DNA from: Siphonobacter curvatus
GTDB taxonomy: Bacteria > Bacteroidota > Bacteroidia > Cytophagales > Spirosomataceae
Direction: 5' to 3'
Assembly (NCBI RefSeq): GCF_002943425.1
Contig: NZ_PTRA01000001.1
Span: 2,728,001 to 2,792,000 of the forward strand
Length of the DNA: 64,000 bases
The notes under the pieces: generated by a model
The model's database searches: none
Seen by the model: only the letters and a program-made list of their open reading frames with translations
Told to the model about the DNA's origin: nothing
Program-made: the position numbers and the translations under genes
Shown here: one piece after another, positions 1 through 8,972 of the stretch
Layout of the letters: the number at the start of each line of letters is the position of its first letter
How positions within the stretch are numbered: the stretch's first letter is position 1

Positions 1-3000
1 GAGCAGGCCGAGAAGATTATTCCGACGCTTACCAAGCTTGGGGACATTGCCTCGGGTATTGGCGCCCCATTAAACGATATTGTGTATTTGTACGGTACCA
101 CGATGACTCAGGGCCGTCTGTATACGCAGGATTTAAACCAGTTCACGGGTCGCGGTATTCCGATGATTCGGGAACTGGCCAAGCAGTTCGGGGTAGCCGA
201 AAGTAAAGTCAAAGACCTGGTCGAACAGGGGAAAGTAGGTTTTCCAGAGGTGCAAAAGGTCATCGATAATCTGACCAAAAGCGGTTCGATGTTCGGCGGA
301 CTCATGGAAGCTCAGTCTAAATCCTTGACAGGCCTTACCGCTCAGTTGGCTGATGCCTGGGATGCCATGCTCAATGAAATTGGTAAGAGCAACGAAGGAC
401 TGCTCAATTCAGGAATTGGTGCAGCTTCTGCCCTAGTTGAGAATTACGAGAAGGTCATTGATGTCCTCAAAGTGATGGTGGCCACTTATGGTTCTTACCG
501 TACAGCTGTAATAGCCGTTTCTGTTGTTGAAGGGATTAGGGCCTCAATGACGACTGTTGAAACCATCAAAAAGTTCAACGGAGCTAGCATGGTGGCCGTT
601 CAAGTTACCAAGCAGCTAACTCTTGCTCAGACAGCCCAAGCTATCGCTTCTCAAGCCGCTACTAAAGCACAAACAGCTTTTAACGCCACTCTCCTAGCCA
701 ATCCGTACATAGTTGCCGCAACTCTGTTAACCGGTTTGGTTACTGCGGTGGTATTTTTCAGAAACGAAGCTACCGAAGCCGAAAAGGTACAGGAACGTTT
801 AAGTGAGGCCATGAACCGGGCTACGGAACAAGCATCCTCTGAAATTGCCAAGATTGAGATCCTTAAAACCCAGATTACTAATGAGAACCTAAGTCGGGAA
901 GAGCGTAACAATAAACTTCAGGAACTTATCCGCTTATCACCAGATCACCTCAAGGCATTAACGCTTGAAAACGTCGCTACCGCTGACGGCACAAAAGCCA
1001 TTGATTCTTACGTCAATGCATTGAAGCGTAAGCTTGAGCTTCAGGAGATTGAAAAGGAGTTGACTGAATCTATTGATCGGCAAAGACAGGCCAAAGAAGG
1101 AAAATTTGATTTACCACTCTCTAAAGCTCTGGCACTAGGGTCTACTCAAACGGGTAGTATTACAGGTGTTCCTTCTACAAATAGAAACTTTGCCCAAGAA
1201 ACTGACCGCGAGCTTAGAAAGTATAATGACGAGGTTTATGCCAATGAGGAAAAACTACAGGCAAAGCTCAAGGAGCGGGTTAAAACGATTTCCGAGGTTG
1301 GCAAGGCTACCACATCTACCGAAGGCGGCAATCAGAAAGCCGTAGCTAAAACAGTTGAATGGTACGACGCTCAGATTAAATCTCTGAAAGAGCAGCAGGC
1401 CCAGAGTGCTACCTCCCGGGCCGAGTTTGATAAGTTCCAGAAGCAAATTGATGCCCTCGAGAAATCCCGTAACCGGTTGACGGGTCAGAAGACTAAAGCC
1501 GATAAAGATGCGGAAAAGGTTGGTCCGATGGGTAGTCTTTCCTACTGGGAAAACGTAGCTAAGAAAGCCCAGGAGGTTATCGATAAAACCCCTGAAACCA
1601 ATAAAGGGGTACTAGCCCGGCAAAACGCCATTAAACTGGATGCTGAACGCAAAGCGGCCGCGATCCGGAAAACCCTTGAGGTGAAAACCTTTGAGGATGA
1701 ACTCGCTGAGAAGAAAAAGCAGTACGAACTCTATACGAAATGGGTTGAATTCGTCGACAAGCAATCCGCCGACGAGCGGTTCAGCGATTTGCTCAAAAAT
1801 GGTAACACGTACGCTGATTACCTCAAAAATGAGATCGGTAAGCTCAAAGCCCTAGAGGACGAAGGTACTATTTCCGTAGAAGGCTCAAAGAACCTAGTCT
1901 CGTTGAATATCCAGTATCAGGAAGCCACGGGTGCTAAAACGGCCATTGATCTGTTCCGGGAAAGCCTTACCCGTGCCAAAGATGAAGCGAAGAACCTCAC
2001 GGACTACCTGACCGAATTAAAAGCGAAACAGGACAGCCTGGAAGGCGACACTACTGATTACGGCTTTGAAGCCCGACAGGCACTAGCTGAGGAAATCAAT
2101 ACAACCGAAAAGCAGCGTAAAGAGCAGCTGGCGCAATTCCTCAATCAGGTCCTCGGATCCGAAGAGCAACGACTCGCGGTTTCGAAGAAATACGCTGACC
2201 TCAGAGCGGCTCTTGAGAAAAAGTTCAACAACGATCGAGGGGCCGAATATCAGAAAGCTTTAAAGTCTATCAACACGGCTGAAAAGCGTGAATACGAAGA
2301 ACTGGCCATTCAACAAGCCGAAGCTTCTCAGGCCTTTAAAGCGCTAAACCAAGAAATTACCGAACGCGGAAGAGAGGCTCTGAAAATACGAATCAAGCAA
2401 TTAAATGAGTACTTGGCCGAACTTAAGAAAAAAGGGCTTCAGGAAAGCGAGTATTATAAAAAGTACACAGCGGAATTAAAGAATCTACAACCCCAGCTTG
2501 ACAAAGACCGACTTGATGATTACCGCGTTTTCGCAAGTTTAATGGGTGATCTAGGGGAAGCCCTTTCGCAGGTAAACGGCGGCTTAGGTGAAACGGGCCG
2601 ATTGCTTTCGGGCATTTCCTCCCAGGCCAACCTGGTAACGATTGCCTTTGACGAATCAGCTTCCAAAACGGATAAAATCGCTGCCGGCATCTCGGGTGTG
2701 ATTGGCTTGATTGACATCATTGCTTCTTCAGCTCGCCAGCGTAAACAGGCAGAAGAAGAGTACTACCGCTCAGTCATCTCCCAGCAACAGCAATACAACA
2801 TTCTTCTCAATGACCAGGTTGGGCTGCAATCCGAACTGAATGAATCGGTTTTCGTTAAGGATTTCCAAGGCCGGCTTAAGGACGGTATTGCTAAGCTCAA
2901 TGATGCCAACGAGGGATATCAGGAAGCATTAGATAAGCTCACCAATGGACGGGCCAAAGCCGGCCAGAAAAACGCGGTAGACGGGGCCAACATTGGCAAA

Positions 3001-3936
3001 GGCATTGGAGCAGGTGCAGCAGCCGGGGCGGCTATCGGCTCAATTGTCCCCGTTATTGGAACTGCGGTTGGAGCTATCGCCGGTGGTATTGTTGGGGGCA
3101 TCGTAGGACTCTTTGGAGGCAAGAAGAAAAAGGATGAGTGGGGTTCCCTGCTTGAAATGTATCCGGACCTGGTCAAAGAAGCCGCCGACGGCTGGGAAGA
3201 ACTCGACGAAGAACTAGCTCAGACTCTCATTGATCAGAACCTGGTGGATGAGAATACGAAACTCCTGTTGCAAAACACGATTGAGTGGATGCAGCAAATT
3301 GAAGAAGCCAAGGAGCAGGTTAAGAACGTCGTTTCTGAGCTGGCCGGCTCCTTGGGCAATACGCTACGGGATTCACTGGTAACGGCCTTCAAAGAAGGTA
3401 CAGATGCTGCTCAGGCCTTCGGTGATAGTGTTTCCAAGATTTTAGAGGATATGCTCTCCCAGCTCATTTTTAATCAGGTCTTCTCAGCGAGCTTTAAAAA
3501 GCTCCAGGACGAAATGATTGCCAGTTACGGCCCAACCGGTGACGGCAGCTGGATTGATGACTTTGGCCGCTTCTTTGGTCAGGCCGACGAGCTTTGGAAA
3601 CAATTCTATGCCAGTATCGAAGCCGCTCAATCGTCTGCCAGCGCGTACGGACTTGATATCTTCAAAAAGACTGCCTCAGGTAAAGATGCCGCCAATACAG
3701 CCCTTTCCGGAGCTATCAAAGGTGTATCCGAGGAAACGGCTTCGGTTATCGCTGGCCAGATGAACGCCATCCGCATCAATAGCGCAGAAACGCTATTCAC
3801 CATGAAAACGGCACTAACTCAGCTTACCGAAATCGCAGCGTATTCTCGCAATATGCGGTTTTTGGAAAGCATTGATGAAAAGTTGGGCTCGATTCAATCA
3901 TCAGACCCCTTACGCTCGAAAGGAATTACAGGATAA
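1..3936 (+). CDS. Phage tail tape measure protein (5' end outside window)
   Basis: The reading frame is open from base 1, so the true start lies upstream; an internal GTG at 82 is not a convincing start. At least 1311 residues are present. The protein is dominated by Lys/Glu/Gln-rich helical and coiled-coil stretches. It has hydrophobic segments near nt 460-540 and 690-760, and a Gly/Ala-rich glycine-zipper-like hydrophobic stretch at about nt 2995-3120. This composition and length, directly upstream of distal-tail and tail-hub genes, is typical of tape measure proteins, which set tail length and are ejected with the DNA. The stop overlaps the next start by one base (TAATG), indicating translational coupling. 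Assignment rests on architecture and order, not on a specific motif. Confidence 0.85.
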   Translation, partial: EQAEKIIPTLTKLGDIASGIGAPLNDIVYLYGTTMTQGRLYTQDLNQFTGRGIPMIRELAKQFGVAESKVKDLVEQGKVGFPEVQKVIDNLTKSGSMFGGLMEAQSKSLTGLTAQLADAWDAMLNEIGKSNEGLLNSGIGAASALVENYEKVIDVLKVMVATYGSYRTAVIAVSVVEGIRASMTTVETIKKFNGASMVAVQVTKQLTLAQTAQAIASQAATKAQTAFNATLLANPYIVAATLLTGLVTAVVFFRNEATEAEKVQERLSEAMNRATEQASSEIAKIEILKTQITNENLSREERNNKLQELIRLSPDHLKALTLENVATADGTKAIDSYVNALKRKLELQEIEKELTESIDRQRQAKEGKFDLPLSKALALGSTQTGSITGVPSTNRNFAQETDRELRKYNDEVYANEEKLQAKLKERVKTISEVGKATTSTEGGNQKAVAKTVEWYDAQIKSLKEQQAQSATSRAEFDKFQKQIDALEKSRNRLTGQKTKADKDAEKVGPMGSLSYWENVAKKAQEVIDKTPETNKGVLARQNAIKLDAERKAAAIRKTLEVKTFEDELAEKKKQYELYTKWVEFVDKQSADERFSDLLKNGNTYADYLKNEIGKLKALEDEGTISVEGSKNLVSLNIQYQEATGAKTAIDLFRESLTRAKDEAKNLTDYLTELKAKQDSLEGDTTDYGFEARQALAEEINTTEKQRKEQLAQFLNQVLGSEEQRLAVSKKYADLRAALEKKFNNDRGAEYQKALKSINTAEKREYEELAIQQAEASQAFKALNQEITERGREALKIRIKQLNEYLAELKKKGLQESEYYKKYTAELKNLQPQLDKDRLDDYRVFASLMGDLGEALSQVNGGLGETGRLLSGISSQANLVTIAFDESASKTDKIAAGISGVIGLIDIIASSARQRKQAEEEYYRSVISQQQQYNILLNDQVGLQSELNESVFVKDFQGRLKDGIAKLNDANEGYQEALDKLTNGRAKAGQKNAVDGANIGKGIGAGAAAGAAIGSIVPVIGTAVGAIAGGIVGGIVGLFGGKKKKDEWGSLLEMYPDLVKEAADGWEELDEELAQTLIDQNLVDENTKLLLQNTIEWMQQIEEAKEQVKNVVSELAGSLGNTLRDSLVTAFKEGTDAAQAFGDSVSKILEDMLSQLIFNQVFSASFKKLQDEMIASYGPTGDGSWIDDFGRFFGQADELWKQFYASIEAAQSSASAYGLDIFKKTASGKDAANTALSGAIKGVSEETASVIAGQMNAIRINSAETLFTMKTALTQLTEIAAYSRNMRFLESIDEKLGSIQSSDPLRSKGITG

Positions 3937-5129
3937 TGGCAGAGAACGATAAAATACTGGATATCCCATTTAACGACCCGGACGGATCGGAGGAAGCGCA
4001 TGACCAGTCCGACAACCAGGCGAACGCGGCTCTGATCGGAGCACGGTTCACGCAAGGGCGGGTAAATCGGGCGGTCAACTTTCCGGGCGAAGGAAGAGCG
4101 GAGATCACCCAAAAGCTGATTCCACTGGATGGCGAATACACTTTTACCTGCTGGGTGATCGCTGATGAGTTTGTGGATGGCCCAAACGCTTCCTGGATTC
4201 TTTTCAAGTTTCCCGGCGAAGGAAATTACGTCTACGTGGATTTACACTCCCCCATGACGAGCTGGACCTACGTGGCCATCATTCAGGAAACCGATAAGGT
4301 CAGTGTGTATTTGAACTCGCGCTTTGTGGGATCAGAAGAGTTTCCGCCCGAATGGGGAGCGCCTACAGGCTGGTGTCTGCTCAACGACAACCCTTTCAAC
4401 GGGACGGGTCACAGCAGTTATGAAGATTTGACGATTTACCAGGGCATTAATTCCGGTGAGATCATTACCCCTCCCGTTGCAAACATGGAAGTTACCTACT
4501 CAGTAAATGGACGCAATTTCAAAGATTTTGGCGTCTGGGTGTCAGAATCCGATGGGGTAATTGACAACCTGAATATGAAGGAGCCCTTCAAGGTGGAATG
4601 GGACGAATACCACGGCGAAGTAATTGATTTGAACCGGCCGCGCTACGATGTCCGTGAGATTTCCCTTTCCTGCTTCATTGAGGGCGTAGGCCGGGATGAG
4701 TTTCTGGATCGGGTGAAAAACTTCCTGGCTGAGTTCACCAAACCGGGTACTCAGCGCCTGATGATTCAGGTTCACTCGAGCAAACCTCTGGTATACGAAG
4801 TGTACTGCCGGGAATCGGTCAACCTGCAGAAAAAATGGTCGGATGACCTTATGGTAGGAACGTTCGTTCTCAAGCTCCGTGAGCCCGAACCCGTTAAAAG
4901 GGTGCTCAAGTTCACCGGAACTGGTACGGCTACCATTACGCTGACTTCCAAATGGATGACTAGCATTTACTGGGGTGACGGCTCAAAAACCCGTAACGTC
5001 TACGGTACCAACAAAACCGTTTCCCACAATTTCACTACCGGCGGAGATCATTACATCATTGTTGCTGGCATGATTGAAGAGATGACCGGATTTAGCTCGA
5101 ACGCACCCATTGTATGGAATCAGTTGTAA
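3936..5129 (+). CDS. Distal tail (Dit-like) protein with N-terminal LamG/ConA-like domain
   Basis: A 397-residue phage structural protein. Residues about 5-175 look like a concanavalin/LamG jelly-roll domain (YTFTCWV, W-x-YVAII, a repeated strand pattern and a late DLTIYQG strand). Residues about 185-325 resemble a phage distal-tail domain (VNGRNFKDFGVWV, then VREISLSCFIEG and DEFLDRVKNFLAEF). The last 70 residues form a small beta-rich PKD-like tail (IYWGDGS). Dit proteins form the ring joining tail tube and tip, and added carbohydrate-binding modules are known in so-called evolved Dits. The start overlaps the tape-measure stop by 1 nt and the end overlaps the next gene by 16 nt. The sugar-binding role is inference. 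Confidence 0.7.
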   Translation: MAENDKILDIPFNDPDGSEEAHDQSDNQANAALIGARFTQGRVNRAVNFPGEGRAEITQKLIPLDGEYTFTCWVIADEFVDGPNASWILFKFPGEGNYVYVDLHSPMTSWTYVAIIQETDKVSVYLNSRFVGSEEFPPEWGAPTGWCLLNDNPFNGTGHSSYEDLTIYQGINSGEIITPPVANMEVTYSVNGRNFKDFGVWVSESDGVIDNLNMKEPFKVEWDEYHGEVIDLNRPRYDVREISLSCFIEGVGRDEFLDRVKNFLAEFTKPGTQRLMIQVHSSKPLVYEVYCRESVNLQKKWSDDLMVGTFVLKLREPEPVKRVLKFTGTGTATITLTSKWMTSIYWGDGSKTRNVYGTNKTVSHNFTTGGDHYIIVAGMIEEMTGFSSNAPIVWNQL

Positions 5130-8100
5130 TCATAAAAGCCAACGGTACTGAGTTACCACTCATGCAGCAGGAGCCCGTCATCACCGTGACGAAGGCTCAG
5201 CAGTACCGTGAGCTTTTGGGGGAAGATCGGGTAATCGTTTCGGTTGAATCAACCGCACCCCTGGATATTGAAATTGGAGATAAGGTAATCGCTTTCGGTG
5301 AAGAGTACGTACTCAACGTCATGCCGGTTGCCCGCAAAAACAGCGCCCGTAAGTTCGTCTACGATCTCACCTTTGAAGGCCCTCAATACGAGCTTTTGAA
5401 AGTCGTGTATTTCAATACGGACATCAACGGCGTAAACACCTCCAATGAATTCTCGCTGACGGGTGATCTGCAGATGTTCGCTAACGTGCTCATCAATAAT
5501 ATCACCCGGGTGTTCGGTTCAAAGTGGACCCTGGGAAGCGTTGAGCCGTCCATTGTCAAAACCCTCTCCTTTTCGAATGAGAACTGTCTGGCCGTACTGC
5601 AAAAAATCTGTCAGGAATACAGCACGGAGTTCGAGATTATCCGGTCGGGCAATGGAAACCGAACCCTGAGCTTTAAAAAGGTTGGGCAGCTACTTGGCCA
5701 CGTTTATGAGTACGGCCGCGCCGGCGGTCTGTACAATTTGAAGCGCGAGACGGTTTCCGATAAGAATTTCATTACCCGCCTCTATGCCTTCGGGGGAGAG
5801 AAAAACCTGAAGTCCAATTACCGGAATTTCTCGCCGCGGCTGCGGATGAACACGTCAGGCAGCTACTTAGAGAATGCCGCCGCCAAAGCCGCCTTTGGAC
5901 TTATCGAGGGTTCGAAAAACTTTGATGAAATCTATCCGCACCGCACGGGGACCGTGACAGCACTGGGCGGTGATAAACTCACCTTCACGGATGCAGGGAT
6001 GGATTTCGACCTAAGTGAAATCGTACCCGGCAGCACGACGACCGTAAACGGGAAAGAAGTCAGTCAAACCAAGTGGCTGATTCAGGGCGTATCGGCAAAA
6101 GTGCATTTCAACACTGGCAATTTGGCGGGTTACGAATTCGAGATTGCCAAATACGCTCACGCCAGTAAAACCTTCACGCTCCTACCCTTCAAGGATGAGC
6201 GGGGCCTTGAGTTTCCGGGTGATTCCGGGGCGTTCTCGATTGCCGCAGGTGATAAGTATGTGCTGCTTGACATTGTCATGCCTGATAGCTACGTGGCCAC
6301 TGCCGAAGCGGAACTACAGGCCAAAGCCCAGGAATACCTGGATGACAATTCAGCGCCTCGGGTGCAGTACAGCCTTGAGGTGGATGAGATGTACCTCTCA
6401 GACTTTGCCTCGGAGGGAGCGCTGACGAATTTCTACGCCCTGGGTGATCAGTTGCAAATCAAGGATGCTGACCTTTTCATCGACAAGGCCAGTCGCATCA
6501 TTTCCTTCTATCGGGATTTGCGCTATCCCTACCGCTATACGGTCAACATCGCCGATACGTACGACGTCACGCTGATTGAGCGGATCATTGCCGATAATTC
6601 GGATACGAAAACGATCATCCGGATTAATGACCTGCGCGATGCGGCCCGGGCCCGTTACGGCTGGCGTACCACGCAGGAGTTACTGTCCATGATTTTCGAT
6701 ACGGACGGCTACTTTACCGATGGTCACATCAAGCCCGAAAGCATCGAAACGATGATGCTCGTGGTAGGTGCCAAGTCGGGGCAGTTCATTCTAAACGTGG
6801 TCATTGAGCCTAACTATCAGGGCAACTTCAACGTTGTAAAGGTGAATGCGGGAACGCTCACCCACTACACGATTGAGGAAACGATTCGCACTTGGCAGAT
6901 TCAGATTCAGACCTACACGATCTCAGACAATGCAGCCCGCTACATCTACGCCAAGTGCAGCAAGACGAATTACTCCGATGGCAACATCATTTTTTCAACT
7001 GCCCAGATTAAGCCCGACGACGACCCGAATTACTACCACTTCCTGGTAGGTGTTCTGCATGCGGTGGATACTACGCTCGGCGTTCGCTGGTACAGTTTGA
7101 CGTACGGGGCTACCAGTATCAACGGCCGGTTCATCAAAACGGGACGGATCCAAAGCTTTGACGGCACTACCTACTTTGATTTGGACGCTGGCGAGATAGC
7201 CGGTTACATCAAGTTCATCCGCTCGGATGGTACGGTAAAAGACGTTGCCGAAGTTGATCAGGATCTGAAAGACTTTGTGGATGTGGTTTACGCTGGCGAT
7301 AAAGAAGAGCTCCAGGAGCAAATCGATAAAAAGGTTGAGACCTGGTTTCAGGATACAAACCCCGCCACCTGGCCCGCAGAAGACCGCGCTCAGCACACGG
7401 GCGACATCTGGTACAAAACCAACACTAACGAGGCCTTCCGCTATGATGGCGCCTCGAACGCTTGGAATGCCATCAAAGACAAGGATGCGCTGGCGGCCCT
7501 GGCCAATGCTGCCAAAGCGCAGGATACGGCTGACGGCAAGCGGACTACGTTCGTAGGGGCATCAAACCCTGTCCCACCCTACCAGATTGGCGACATCTGG
7601 CTTAAAGAAGACAAAATCCTTTTACGATCGGTAGCAAATCGGCTGGAAGGTCAAGCGTTCAATCCGCTCGATTGGGTGGAAGGTACCTATTACGATAATA
7701 CTGTTACGACCATCGATGGTGGGATTGTCACCTCTGGCCGCATCCAGCTGGCCGGTGTGAACGGTTCGATCCTGGCGGGTATATCCGGAGAAGGTACTAC
7801 AGACGCTTCTATTCGGTTCTGGGCCGGAGCCTCGTACGGCAATCGGGGTATCGCTCCATTCAGGGTAAACCAGGGCGGTGAGATGTGGGCCAGAAAACGA
7901 ATCGAGTTACTTAATGAAAATAACGTTGGAGAAGCTGGAATTTCTGGCTCTAATACATCAGCTGACGGATCTATTCGCTTTTGGGCAGGAACTCCTTACG
8001 AGAATCGAGGAAATGCCCCTTATCGGGTTTTGGCCGATGGCACTTTCTTCGCCACCAAGGGCCAGATAGGCAATATGCGAATTGCTGACGGGGGGCTATC

Positions 8101-8617
8101 CAACCTGAACGCGTCGAACGCTTTCATTGGTCAGGCTAACGTAGTTCTGGAAAGCTCCACGGTTAAGGCCCGCATTGGTACCAACGTATTCTCAGCGGCG
8201 ACGGGAATTACGGCTGCCGGCTACTTCTATAATTCAGGCAACGGATCTGCGGACTACGCAATCATTGTAGAAGGTAAAGCAAAATTCGACCAGCTCGTAT
8301 TAACGGGAAAGCCTTATCTGCACGTCAGTGCGGGCTCAGGCTTAACAACGATTAATCCTGATCTGTACGACGTCGTATTTGTGAACAATCCTCCCTCAGG
8401 CGGACTAGATAATAGTTTTCAAGTCTCTTCAAGCCCTAACATCTCTCCCGGCAAGACGATAGCCTTTGTGAGCATGCGCAACGAGTCCTTCTATATAATT
8501 AATACTATCAGAGGTACCAGCTCTAACCTTCAATTCAATGGCGGTAGCATCGTGACAATCGTCTACGCCCCAGACAACAAATGGTACATCCAAAGTAACT
8601 ATGACAACAACTGGTAA
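5114..8617 (+). CDS. Phage tail hub / tail-tip protein (Tal-like)
   Basis: A 1167-residue protein. Residues about 1-440 resemble the tail-hub fold of gp27/Tal-type proteins (early FGEEYVLNVMP, RKFVYDLTFEGPQYELLKVVYF, then a long beta-rich segment). The C-terminal half is fibre-like: two GDIWY/GDIWL segments near residues 760 and 825, then two tandem copies of a motif containing SIRFWAG and NRG-x-AP at about 888-925 and 941-978, then a beta-rich tip domain. No peptidoglycan hydrolase motif was seen, so the enzymatic part of a classic Tal may be absent. It starts inside the distal-tail gene (16 nt overlap), consistent with the tail operon order tape measure, Dit, hub. Confidence 0.75.
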   Translation: MESVVIIKANGTELPLMQQEPVITVTKAQQYRELLGEDRVIVSVESTAPLDIEIGDKVIAFGEEYVLNVMPVARKNSARKFVYDLTFEGPQYELLKVVYFNTDINGVNTSNEFSLTGDLQMFANVLINNITRVFGSKWTLGSVEPSIVKTLSFSNENCLAVLQKICQEYSTEFEIIRSGNGNRTLSFKKVGQLLGHVYEYGRAGGLYNLKRETVSDKNFITRLYAFGGEKNLKSNYRNFSPRLRMNTSGSYLENAAAKAAFGLIEGSKNFDEIYPHRTGTVTALGGDKLTFTDAGMDFDLSEIVPGSTTTVNGKEVSQTKWLIQGVSAKVHFNTGNLAGYEFEIAKYAHASKTFTLLPFKDERGLEFPGDSGAFSIAAGDKYVLLDIVMPDSYVATAEAELQAKAQEYLDDNSAPRVQYSLEVDEMYLSDFASEGALTNFYALGDQLQIKDADLFIDKASRIISFYRDLRYPYRYTVNIADTYDVTLIERIIADNSDTKTIIRINDLRDAARARYGWRTTQELLSMIFDTDGYFTDGHIKPESIETMMLVVGAKSGQFILNVVIEPNYQGNFNVVKVNAGTLTHYTIEETIRTWQIQIQTYTISDNAARYIYAKCSKTNYSDGNIIFSTAQIKPDDDPNYYHFLVGVLHAVDTTLGVRWYSLTYGATSINGRFIKTGRIQSFDGTTYFDLDAGEIAGYIKFIRSDGTVKDVAEVDQDLKDFVDVVYAGDKEELQEQIDKKVETWFQDTNPATWPAEDRAQHTGDIWYKTNTNEAFRYDGASNAWNAIKDKDALAALANAAKAQDTADGKRTTFVGASNPVPPYQIGDIWLKEDKILLRSVANRLEGQAFNPLDWVEGTYYDNTVTTIDGGIVTSGRIQLAGVNGSILAGISGEGTTDASIRFWAGASYGNRGIAPFRVNQGGEMWARKRIELLNENNVGEAGISGSNTSADGSIRFWAGTPYENRGNAPYRVLADGTFFATKGQIGNMRIADGGLSNLNASNAFIGQANVVLESSTVKARIGTNVFSAATGITAAGYFYNSGNGSADYAIIVEGKAKFDQLVLTGKPYLHVSAGSGLTTINPDLYDVVFVNNPPSGGLDNSFQVSSSPNISPGKTIAFVSMRNESFYIINTIRGTSSNLQFNGGSIVTIVYAPDNKWYIQSNYDNNW

Positions 8618-8945
8618 GATGACACAGCTTGAACTCACCATAACGGATCGTGCGATTATCGTTTCGCTACTGCCCCAGCGGGGCGGTAAAATAAAAATGC
8701 TTGTAGCCAAGTCAATAATGGATCTGATAGAATTCTCGCTGTCCGAAATCCAGCAGTTTGAAATGAAGGATTCTGGCGATGGCCTTATAACCTGGAATCC
8801 GGCAAAAAGCCAAGCCTTCCAATTCGATTTTTATCAAGATCAAATCGACCTCATTAAGGAATGTCTGGCCGATGCCGATAAACGGGAAGCGATTACCCGG
8901 GAGATGTTACCCTTGATTACCAAACTCGAAACAGTAAAAAATTAA
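8601..8945 (+). CDS. Small phage protein of unknown function
   Basis: A 114-residue protein between the tail-hub and fibre genes. It can start at ATG 8601, overlapping the hub gene by 17 nt, or at ATG 8619, one base after the hub stop, which would give 108 residues. It is soluble, with an N-terminal beta part (LELTITDRAIIVSLLP) and two helices in the C-terminal half (about residues 80-110). I do not recognise a family. Its place suggests a small structural protein or fibre-assembly chaperone, but nothing in the sequence proves that. Confidence 0.6.
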   Translation: MTTTGKMTQLELTITDRAIIVSLLPQRGGKIKMLVAKSIMDLIEFSLSEIQQFEMKDSGDGLITWNPAKSQAFQFDFYQDQIDLIKECLADADKREAITREMLPLITKLETVKN

Positions 8946-8972
8946 CTCGTTCACTGGCAAAATATCAATACT

